From: Planctomycetota bacterium
GTDB taxonomy: Bacteria; Planctomycetota; Phycisphaerae; Sedimentisphaerales; Anaerobacaceae
Assembly: GCA_013349615.1 (NCBI GenBank)
Contig: DUZJ01000002.1
Span: 1 to 64,000 of the forward strand
DNA length: 64,000 nucleotides
Direction of reading: 5' to 3'
The notes beneath the pieces were generated by a model. That model did not search any database and was not told where the DNA came from. It was given only the letters and a program-made list of their open reading frames with translations. This document shows positions 38,701-50,700 of the stretch, piece by piece. Each line of letters opens with the position of its first letter. The stretch's first letter is position 1. The position numbers were made by a program, and so were the translations under genes.

Positions 38701-41700
38701 ATGCTATCCTGGACGCCATTAACATCGCAAAGCCCGGTGATTCACTTATCGTGGCTGCCGGCACTTATAACGGCGGTATCGACTTCCAGGGCAAAGAGCT
38801 TAGATTGTTTAGCACTAATCCTGACGACCCGAATATTGTTGCGCAGACGATTATTGATTGTCAGCAGAGCGGCCGCGCCTTTACCTTCAATAATGGTGAA
38901 GGTCCTGAGACAGTTATAGACGGCTTTACAATAATCAATGGCAGCCTCTCCAGTCAACCCGGCGGAGCTATATATTGTGGTTCCGGCACCAGTCCGACTA
39001 TTGTAAATCTAATAATAAGCAATTGCAGGGTTAGTTTTTCGAGCGGTGGTGCGATATTTATCGATTCCGGCAGCACTCCGAGCATTAACAACGTTACGAT
39101 AAATGACTGCAGCGTTTATCTCGGCGTTGGTGGTGGTGTATGTATTAATACCGAGACCAGTATTACGCTCAGTTACTGCACAATTAGCAATTGCAGAGCT
39201 TTTGGTGGCTCCGGTGGGGCTGTTTACGCAGTTGCCGGCAGTTCGCCTACGTTTGTCGGTTGTAACTTCAGCAGCAGTAGGGCCGCCAATGGTGGCGGAC
39301 TCTTCTTCGGCCTCGATAGCACGTCAACGCTCAGCCAATGCTCATTGGCTGACAACACTGCGTTTTATGATGGTGGTGCAATCTTCTACAGCTCGGGCTG
39401 TGTGTCAGAAATGAACGATTGTACGTTAACCGGCAATAGCGCTAATGAGGATGGAGGTGGTATCGGTTATGCCGCTGACAACTCGATAATGATTGTCGGC
39501 AGCAACTTTGCAAGGAACTCGGCGCAGTACGGTGGAGGATTGTATTTCGACCCGTCCTGTTCAGGGACAATTGCGGAGAGTGTATTCCTAAACAATATCG
39601 CGACCGAAGACGGAGGTGCGATATACCTTAGCGATTCTGATGAATTGGCGATTTCCGACTGCCGTATCGCGTACAATTCGGCTGCCCGTGGTGGTGGTAT
39701 CTACGGCATTGATTGTTCTGATTCGACCATTATCGGCTGCTCAATCACCAACAACGAAGCTACGCAGGGTGCTGTATGGTACGAGTTCTATAACCGCGAC
39801 CCGAATGACCCGAATTTGCCGATAGGCCCGCCCGATCCCAATGGTAGCTTAGATGATCCAAACTACATCGCTGTCCCGCAGACGAGTGGCACTGGGATAG
39901 CTCAAGGCGGCGGTATATATTCGTTCGAGGGTCCGAGTCTGATAGCTGATTGTAACATCAGTTACAACACGGCCAACACTTCAGGTGGAGGTGTGTACCT
40001 CGCTGGTGACTTCAGTCCAGAGTTGAGGAACTGTCTGATAGCCGACAATAGGGCAGGCAGAGACGGCGGAGGTATTTCAGCTAATTGGCAGGTGAACGCT
40101 TTCATCTCTAATTGTACGATAGCTGATAACGAAGTTATGGGACTGCTTTCTTTTGGAGGAGGCCTGTACTGCTCCTATGAAAGCAATGTCGAAGTTATCG
40201 ACTCCATCATTTGGAACAATTTGGGCAGTCCCGGTACTGAGGGCTACCAGGTTGCGGTAGCGAGCGGCGACTTGTCTTATCCGCTGCCGTCGACGGTCAA
40301 TATTACTTATAGTGACATCGGGCCATCCGAAGTTGGAGCGGGTCCCACCCTGGATCCGAATTTGCTTGACCCGAACATGCCGGACTACTTTATTTACAGC
40401 ACTTTTGATACAAGTGTTGACCACAACTGGCCTGGCTCTTATGGCATTGACGGATGGGTGGGCAGCGATGGAATCCACAGGATTATTCACTATAGTGGTC
40501 CAAAGGAAATTGATCTTATTAATTCAATCGCCTATATTCACACTGTTACCGTCCCGCCCGGTGCCGATTTCCATTCGCATCCGAGCAATCCTTATTCAAC
40601 CGGACCTATCGCCCCAAGAACACGCACCCTTGAAAGGACTTTCGACATTGGCGTGAGCCTAAGCCATGGTAATGAATTCTGGGTGGATGCCGCCACTAAC
40701 GAGATATACATAGGGGCCGCCAGATACGGCATTCGAAAATTTGTATTCGACCCGAACGCGAACAATCCTGTAGCAGGCGGGCCTGCGGGCAACTATGTGT
40801 TCGACTCCATTATTGCTCCAGCAAGTCCTATTGATGAAGACGGCTGGACAACGCAGACACTCGCCTATGACCCGGATAATGACATATGGTATGCCGGGGC
40901 GATATCCTATTACTGGTACGAGGCGGACAGGACAATATGGAAGTATGACGGGTCCCAGGGGCCTGACGGTCAATGGGAGATTGCATTTACGTACGAAGAA
41001 GGTGATCACCACGATGGAATGGAGTTCATCAATGGGTATCTGTTCCTGGCTGACAACCAAGGTGACTATATTTTCCAGTATACGCCGGACGGCACGTTGG
41101 TTAACACCTTCTATTTTGAGCCTCTTGAGCACATGCTTGAAGGGATGGGATTTGGCGCATTGGAACACTTCTGGGTCGGCTCACATGGGGAAGTAGAGGG
41201 GGTAGGCAGTAGGATTACAGAGCTCGGTGGCGGACTTTTACAGATGGGACTTCAAGGAGGAATATTAGGTTTCCCCATCTATGTTGAGCAGAGCTGCACA
41301 CTCGACGGGTGGGATTGGGACCCCAACACACATCTCTGGGACCCCAACAACGCCGACAGCAACAACATTAGCAAAGACCCGCTCTTTGTTGCCGGTTACT
41401 ATCTAAGCCAGATTGCTGCCGATCAAGACGTAAACAGCCCATGTGTCGATTCTGGAAGCGCCGATGCCAATGAGCCTAATATCGGCATGCATACATATAC
41501 CACCAGAACCGATGGTGTCAATGACGTCAACATCGTCGATATGGGTTATCACTATAGTCAGGGGCTCACTCGGTACGTGTTAACTGTCAGTGTGGTCGAT
41601 GCTAATGGCGTGGTTGTTGTTGAGCCGAATCTTGCCCACGGCTATGTCGAGCCGAACACGGCCGTAGTCTACGAGGGCTACGAGGACAATGTAATAGAGC

Positions 41701-44700
41701 TCACTGCGTATCCCGGTGTTAGCTACAAAGTAAAGAAATGGACAGGCACTGATGACGATACCATAACCGGCCGCCACAACACCGTCACTTTGACCGAAGA
41801 CAAACACGTTACCATTGAATTCGAGCAGGCCCCTCTGTACGATTTGTTCCTGTACGTAATTGGCACCGATGCGAATGGCACGCTGGAACCGGACACCCCC
41901 TGGATTGACTACGATCCAAATCTCGGTCCCTACGGTGCCTACCAGTACTATGCCGGCACCGAGGTTACCCTGGTTGCAAAAGCCGACCCGAACTACGAAG
42001 TCAGATATTGGTTCGGAACTGATGATGATTCGTCCAAAGAATCAAACAATATTGTAACCATTGATAGTAATGAGTATGTCGCAGTCGAATTCGGGAGGGT
42101 TGGGTACAATATCATTAACCTGTACGATGAGAACATGGTTCTTGACCCTCGCAGCCCGTTCCCAACGATTCAAGCTGCCGTTGACGCAGCGGGGAATAAC
42201 TACACGGTGGAGCTCACGCCAGGCGTCTATTTCGGTGTGGGTAATTATGACGTCAATCTGCGAGCAGGTTTGGACCCGAACGAGGTCAGACCGATAACTG
42301 TCCGCAGCACCGACCCGACCGATGCCGAGACGATAGAGAGTACCATTATTAACTGCAGGGGTTCAGGCCGAGCCTTCATATTCAATAGTGGAGAAGAGCC
42401 TAACAGCTATACCATATCGGGTCTTACCATTAGTAACGGCTTTGCTGCCTACGGCGGCGCCATACTATGCGACGGCGCCTCACCAACAATAAGGAATTGC
42501 AGGATAACAAATAATTATGCTACCGGTGATGGCGGTGCAATCTATTTGACAAACGCTTCACCTGTAATCATCAATACTGAGATTACCGGAAACATCGCAG
42601 GTGGATTTGGCGGAGGTATCTACGCCCAGGCAGACTCCGTTCCTGAAATTATCAACTGCTTAATCGCTTTCAACTATTCAAGCAATATTGGCGGTGCAAT
42701 GTACCTGTACGAGTCGGATGCTATCATCAGGCTCTCCACTATCGCATACAATTACGGCCTGGCCCTTGAGGAAAATAACTACGGACCCATCCCCATCGGC
42801 GGCGTTGCCGCTCGCGACTCCGACCCGGATATTAGTCACTGTATCATAGGACTCAACGGCGGTTATTATTATGGGCCGCCGGGCGACTATTTGTATGGTT
42901 ATTGGGGTAGTAACTTATATGCCGGCGACGACCTTTACGAGTGTTCGGCAACATACTCTTGCATCGAGAACGGCGATGGCGGCGACGGCAACATAGACGA
43001 TGACCCGCTGTGGATATCCGGCGGCCTTGGCCCCTTCTACCTGAGCCAGACCCAATCCGGCCAGCCAGCCACCAGCCCCTGCGTGAATGCCGGCGAACAA
43101 TATATTCTGCAAGATCTCCAGAGCACGTACAATTTGGGTAACATGACGACAAGCATTATGAATTACGCGGATGTTGGCTACGCCGACATGGGCTACCACT
43201 ATCCGTTCTTTACAGGTCCGCCTATTCAGTACAGCCTGGTGGTTGTTGTTACTGGTAATGGCCGCCTCGAATATACTTATTATGACTATTACTATACTGA
43301 CATTAACGACTACGACGTCAACACTGTTGTTGGACCGAACGAATCACCCGCAGTTGCTTACTTGAGGCCGGGCACATCGGTACAGCTCAGGGCCATACCA
43401 GACCCCAACTACCGTGTCTTCAGCTGGACCGGCACAAATGATGATACATACTTCGGCCTGACCAACAGTGTTACTATGTACGGCAGCAGGTATGTACTTA
43501 TTGAGTTCGAGCGGGCTGTCAAGCGAGTTTTGGACGTGGCCGTCGACGATCAATACCCCTACATAGCAATTCAAGAAGCCATAGATGACGCAAGAGATGG
43601 CGATGTAGTTCTCCTTCACAGCGGCACCTACGCCGGTACCGGCTTTGAGGTCATAGGCAAGAACATCACAATTACAGGCACCAATCCTGACGACCCCGAT
43701 GTTGTTGCATCTACAATTATAGATTGTACCGATGAGATCAATGGCGGTATCCACATCCTTGGCACCCCCGGAGGTACTTCCGTGCTCAGTGGCGTTACAA
43801 TAATGAACTCACATTTCGAACCACGGAGACCCTATGCTTCAGAGGGTGCTGGTGCCCGCGGCACCGATGGTGCGGACAACCTGCCTTATGCTTACGCCTA
43901 TGATATGTACGGTACAGGTGTTTTTGATATGCGCAATGTTTATGTCAGAAGCAATGCCGCTCTTACTGTCATCGGGAACCACATCATCACCAATTGTATT
44001 ATCAGAGACTGCTCGGTCACCGGAGGCGAGGCCTTTTATGGTAACGCCGGTAATGCGGAATACATGGATGGTGGTAACGGCGGTAACGGCGGCTTTGCCG
44101 GAGGTGCCGGTATCTTTATCGGCGACATCTACGATTACTATTATGAAGACGTGCTCATCTACGACCCCAATTATCCCAACGATGTCAACTATGCAATGTA
44201 TGATTATGAACAACATATGATAAGCTGGGGAAGTAGTCCACTTATTAAGAACTGTATAATTGACAACTGTGTGGCAATTGCCGGTGATGGCGCAGACGGT
44301 GGGACCAGCGGCGCGAGAGCTACCGGCGGCTCTGGAGGCGTACCCGGCCGGGCCCTCGGAGCCGGAATATACTGTGATGTGAACACGAGCCCAACATTCG
44401 AAAATTGTACGGTCACAAACTGCAGTGCCGTTGGTGGTAATGGCGGCAACGGCGGCGATGGCGAAGCTGGATATGGCTTTGGCGGCTATGGCGGATTGAG
44501 CTATGCCGACCCCTTGCAGCCTGACCCTGAAAGCTTTAGCGCGTATGGTGCCGGTGTCTATTGCGGCATTGGGTGCGAGCCTAACTTCATTAACTGCACA
44601 ATCAGCGATAATGTTACCGATGGCAGTGTAAGCGGAATAGGTGGCCTTAACATGCCCAGCTATAGGCGACAACAGCCGCTAAGAAACTACAATATCCCAA

Positions 44701-47700
44701 GCTACGGTGCCGGCCTCTATTGCGACAGCGGCTGCTCGTCAACATTTACAAACTGCACATTCCAGGGCAACCGCACTACCTATTATGGCGACTTGTACAG
44801 CGGCTACGGCGGCGGCGTATGCTTCGATGGCGGTAAAGATTATGATTATTACTTAGGCTATGGTTTCGACTATACTATTGGTTCAAGCTCCTACTATTCG
44901 AGCTATCTCTTTGATGCTAATTTTGTGAGCACTGTTTCAGCTACACTTACCGATTGTCGATTCAGCGGCAATTCCGCCTCTGTGGGCGGCGGTCTCTACG
45001 CGGTCGTGTCAGACGTGAATATTGTGGACTGCAATTTCGCCGACAATACATCCTATATTGGCGGCGGCCTGTGCTTCAACGAAAGCCTCACCTGTATTTC
45101 CGGTTCCACTATTCAACGCAATATTGTTTCTGCGGACGCTGACCCCAATGTGATGTTAGACCCTAACGATCCTAACGGCCCCAGCGGAGTTGAATTTGGC
45201 GCTGGTGGCGGTATCTATTGTTTGGCAACCGATACCCTGATGCGAACCTGCGACATCAGCTATAATTTTGCCAGCGGCTCTGGTGGAGGTGTGTATCTGG
45301 CCGTTGATCCAAACTTTGAATCCGGCGGGGACCAGGTGCTCAAGAACTGCCTGATAACCAACAACATAGCAGCCAGAGACGGTGGCGGGATTTCTGTTAA
45401 CTGGTATGCCCAACCAGTAATCTGCAATTGTACAATAGCTGATAACAATGTCAGTGAGCCGAACGGTTACGGTGGAGGTCTGTACTGCTCCTATGAAAGT
45501 CATGTAGATGTTAACGACTCCATTATCTGGGGCAACTGGGGTAATGTTGGAATTAAGGGCTCCCAGATTGCTTTATGTAGCGGCGACCTGCCCTATTCGC
45601 TGCCCTCTTCTATTACCGTTTCCTACAGTGATGTTCAAGGTTGGAAGAATGCCAGCGGCCCCAACCGGATTGATGCTAACGCCGTTTTCGTTGACCCGGG
45701 CATTGACGCCAACGATTTCGTGCACTGGGACTTCAATACCGTTATCGACGACGACCCGCTGTTTGTCAGTGGTTACTACCTGAGTCAAATCGCCGCCGGT
45801 CAATCGGCCGACAGCAATTGCATCGATGCCGGAAGTGCTGACGCATCATTGGTTGCTCTTAATGACATCAATGAGCCGAACATCAGCCTGGCTCAATACA
45901 CGACACGCATAGACGGCGTCAACGACGTCAACATCGTGGATATGGGGTATCATTATCCAATTGTTCTGTACCGGTTGACTGCCTATGTAGCAGGTGGTAA
46001 CGGCAGTGTCGTTTTCGACCCGAACGGCCGTCCGGATACCGATCCAAACAGCCGGCGGTATAACCAGCTCGCGACAGTAACACTGAAGTCAAAGCCTGAC
46101 CCGAACTATCGTGTCCAGGGATGGTACGATGTCAACGACGTCTTACTCTCTACGGGCAAGAGCCTCGAAGTGCTGATGGATTCCGACAAGGTCTTCAAGG
46201 TTCAGTACGAGCTGCCTAATATAGTCCCGGTCTTCGGTGGCGGCAACGCCATACAGCAGGCCGTTGATGCAGCATTGAGCGGTGATACTCTTATTGTCGC
46301 TGCCGGCACATACGACGGCGATATCAACTTACAGGGCAAAGACATCACAGTAGTCAGCGCCAATCCTGATGACCCTGGTATTATTGCCCAGACAATTATC
46401 GACGGCCAGCAAAGCGGGCGCGGCTTTATCTTCAATAGCAACGAAGGTCCAAACACCGTCATAAACGGCTTTACGGTAATCAACGGCAGCGTTACAGGCC
46501 AGGGCGGCGGCGGCATCTACGTTGACGTCAACAGCAGTCCGACCATTAAAAACGTTACTATAAACAACTGCAGCGTTACCGGCGCCGACGGTGGTGCAAT
46601 ATATGTCGATGCCAACAGCAGTCCGAGATTCATAAACTGCCTAATCACGAATTGCTCCGCTGATAACGGCGGCGGCGTCCATTGCGATGTCAACAGCTCC
46701 CCGCTCTTCTACCACTGCACATTCGGCAACAACTCTGCTGCCCAAATGGGCGGCGCTATGCTCTGTGACCCCAATGTCTCGATAACCGTCGAAGACTGCA
46801 ATCTCATAGACAATTCAGCGAGCTTCGGCGGCGCCTTGTATTGCGCAGCCAACTGTTCAGGAGCGATTATCAACACCATATTAGAGCGAAACTATGCGAG
46901 TGAAGATGGTGGTGCAATATATCTGGGCGAGGCTAACGACCTGTCAGTTACCGACTGCAATATCTCTTACAATACGGCCCTGCATGGCGCAGGCTTATAT
47001 TCACTCGGTTCTTTGAATCTGACAATTAGCGGATGTGAGCTTAGCTTTAACCAGGCCCCTCTCGGCTTCGTTCACCCGAATACCTCGATAGTCGGCCAAG
47101 GTGGTGGAATGTATTGCTTTGCTACAGAGGCAGTAATCAGGGACTGTGTCTTAAACGAGAATACTGCCAATACTTCCGGCGGCGGTATGTATCTGGCCGG
47201 AGAGTCGGATTACATCGAGATTATAAACTGCCTGATAACCAATAACGCAGCGGGTAGAGATGGCGGTGGTATTTCCGCCAACTGGTATGCTGAGCCTAAC
47301 ATCGCAAACTGCACATTCGCCAGCAACGCGGCACCGGGCACCTTCGGGCAACCCGGCTACACCGGCTTCGGCGGCGGCCTCTACTGCTCATATTACAGCA
47401 AGGTTGAGGTCATCGACAGCATCCTCTCGGACAACAATGCACTCAATGGCCTCGAAATCGCCGTCGCCACCGGCTTCGAACCGGCAACACTTAAGATTTC
47501 ATACAGTGATGTTCAAAGGTGGCAGATTGATGCTAACGCCGTTTTCGTTGACCCGGGCATTGACGCCAACAATTTCGTGTACTGGGACTCGAACACCGTT
47601 ATCGAAGATGACCCGCTGTTTGTCAGTGGTTACTATCTAAGCCATGTTGATGCCGGTCAATCGGCCGACAGCAATTGCATCGATGCCGGAAGCGGTGATG

Positions 47701-50700
47701 TAAATGACCCGAATATCGATATGGCAGGATATACGACACGCATAGACGGCGTCAACGACGTCAACATCGTGGATATGGGTTATCATTATCCGATTGTTCT
47801 GTACCGGTTGACTGCCTATGTAGCAGGTGGTAACGGCAGCGTCGTTTTCGACCCGAACGGCCGTCCGGATACTGACCCGAACAGCCGGCGGTATAACCAG
47901 TTCGCGATAGTAACACTAAGGTCAAAACCTGACCCGAATTATCGTGTCCAGGGGTGGTACGATGTCAACGACGTTTTACTCTCTACCGGCAAGAGCATTG
48001 AAGTGGTGATGGATTCCGACAAGGTCTTCAAGGTTCGGTACGAGCTGCCGAATGTAGTCCAGGTCTTCGGTGGCGGCAACGCCATACAGCAGGCCGTTGA
48101 TGCAGCATTGAGCGGTGATACTCTTATTGTCGCTGCCGGCACATACGACGGCGATATCAACTTACAGGGCAAAGACATCACCCTGGTCAGCACCAATCCT
48201 GATGATCCCGTCATTATTGCCCAGACCATTATCGACGGCCAGCTAAGCGGGCGCGGCTTCATCTTCAATAGCAACGAAGGTCCAAACACCATCATAGACG
48301 GCTTTATGATAATCAATGGCAGCGTTACAGGCGAGGGTGGCGGCGGCATTTACGTTGACGTCAACAGCAGTCCGACCATTAAAAACGTTGCGATAAATAA
48401 CTGCACCGCTATTGGCGCCGACGGTGGTGCAATATATGTCGATGCCAACAGCAGCCCGAGATTCATAAACTGCCTAATCACGAATTGCTCCGCTGATAAC
48501 GGCGGCGGCGCCCATTGTGATGTCAACAGCTCCCCGCTCTTCTACCACTGCACATTCGGCAACAACTCTGCAGCCCAGGTCGGCGGCGGAATACTCTGTG
48601 ACCCCAATGTCTCGATAACCGTCGAAGACTGCAATTTCACTGACAATTCAGCGAACTTCGGCGGCGCCTTGTATTGCGCAGCCAACTGTTCAGGAGAGAT
48701 TATCAACACCATATTGGAGCGAAACGATGCGAACGAAGATGGTGGTGCGATATATTTTGCCGAGGCTAACGACCTGTTAGTTACCGACTGCAATATCTCT
48801 TACAACACGGCCCTGCACGGCGCAGGCATATATTCACTCGGTTCTTTGAATCTGACGATTAGCGGATGTGAGCTCGCCTTTAACCAGGCTCCTCTCGGTT
48901 TCTTTGACCCGAACGACCCGAATGCCTTAGCGGTAATTGGCCAGGGAGGTGGAATGTGCTGCCTTGCTACAGAGGCGCTCATCAGGGATTGCGTGTTAAC
49001 CCACAATAGCGCCAATACTTCCGGCGGTGGTATATATCTGAGGGGAGAGTCGGACTACATCGAGATTATTAACTGCCTGATAATCAATAACCTGGCGGGC
49101 AGAGACGGCGGTGGTATTTCCGTTAACTGGCGCGCTGAGCCTAACATCGTAAACTGCACATTCGCCAGCAACGCGGCACCGGGCACCTTCGGACAGCTCG
49201 GCTACACCGGCTTCGGCGGCGGACTATACTGCTCATACCACAGTAACGTCGAAGTTATTGACAGCATCTTCTGGAACAACTATGCCCTTATGGGTTTCGA
49301 GATCGCCGTTGCCACCGGCTTTGAATTCGACCCGATACCGGCAAAACTTATGCTCTCTCACAGCGATATCAGGCGTGTCGCGCTCTCTGTCTGGGTTGAC
49401 AGCGGTTGTATCCTCTGGGACCCCAACGACCCGAGCAAACGGACACCATTAGATGTCAGTCATCCTGATGCTCCCTGGCTTGGCAGTACCAACAACATCG
49501 ACCTCGACCCGCTCTTTGTAACGGGACCGCTTGGTAGTTATTATCTCAGTCATATCGGCGCCGGACAGGATACAGACAGTCCTTGTATCGATAAAGGTAG
49601 TGAGCTTGCACTCTATCGCGGCCTGACAGAGCGATACACCACCCGCACCGATAATTTACCCGATGCAAAAGAGGTCGATATGGGCTATCACTACACAATC
49701 AGGCCGGAAACAGAAGAATGCAGACTCTGTGACCTGGACTATGACGGCGTCATCGATTTTAATGACCTGGCAGTATTTGTATCGCACTGGCTTGATGATG
49801 GCTGTTTAGGCAGCGACGCCGGCTGCAAGGGCACTGACTTTACGTTCGATACATTCGTTGACTTTGCAGATTATGCCTTCTTCGCCAACTGCTGGCTCGT
49901 CGAAGACGTCTGTGCTCCGGTCCCCAATCCGAGTGAGTGGCTGATTCGGCCTTATATGACGACTACAACGGCTCCTTACACAATCAGTATGACTGCCAGG
50001 ACCGCCTTTGACGGCTGGGGCTGGCCGGTACAGTACAACTTCAAGGGTGTCGTCGGCAGCAGCCACGAAAGCGGCTGGCAGGACAGCCCCACCTGGCAGG
50101 ACACCGGCCTCGACCCCAACGTTTATGGCTACAGGGTACAGGCGAAAGACGCATTAGGCAACGAGACGCTGTGGTCGGTCATCGGCTATGCAGGCACGGG
50201 AGACATAACACCGCCGGCGCCGGAGCCTGCCTGGGATTACTTCAACAATGGCGAACCTACGGCTATAAGTCCAAGCTCCATTACTATGACGGCCACCATC
50301 TCCTCCGATGAGAGCGGCGTAGAGTATTACTTCGAGGCCACAACACCTGGCGGACATGACAGCGGATGGCAGGACGAGCCCAATTATACAGACGTCAACC
50401 TTGTTCCCAACACCATGTACTGCTACAGGGTCGCGGCAAGAGACAAATCCGCCAATGCTAACCAGACCAACTGGTTCCCGCCGCCCCCAATGTCGGCAAC
50501 CTGTGTAACCACGCTTCCACCGCCGGATGTGAATGCACCAATCCCTGACCCCATGCTATGGGATATGAGCGTTGATGCGAACGGCTCTGACGGCAGGCCT
50601 CGAGAAATCTACGGTGGCGGCGACCAATACGATTACTATGCGACAATGAGAGCGGATCAAAACACCGTAGATATTGCCCCGCTTGGCGTGGCCCCCAGCG

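Larger units (their letters stand above)
10936..41560 (+). repeat. Block duplication of module set A-B-C-C within the giant gene
   Basis: Module types repeat in the same order. Modules 4-7 (10936-22890) are A-B-C-C and modules 8-13 (22905-41560) are A-A-A-B-C-C. A modules share the SRYSPRRAFHFHSGE-type entry and a GGCGGNGG loop. B modules (5 and 11) alone share RTIVVGSDPNYTSIQ and YYKDYWKYSG. C modules (6, 7, 12, 13) share KIEVSGG-DA and TLVVAAGTY. The simplest history is one block copy followed by amplification of A. Confidence 0.75.
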
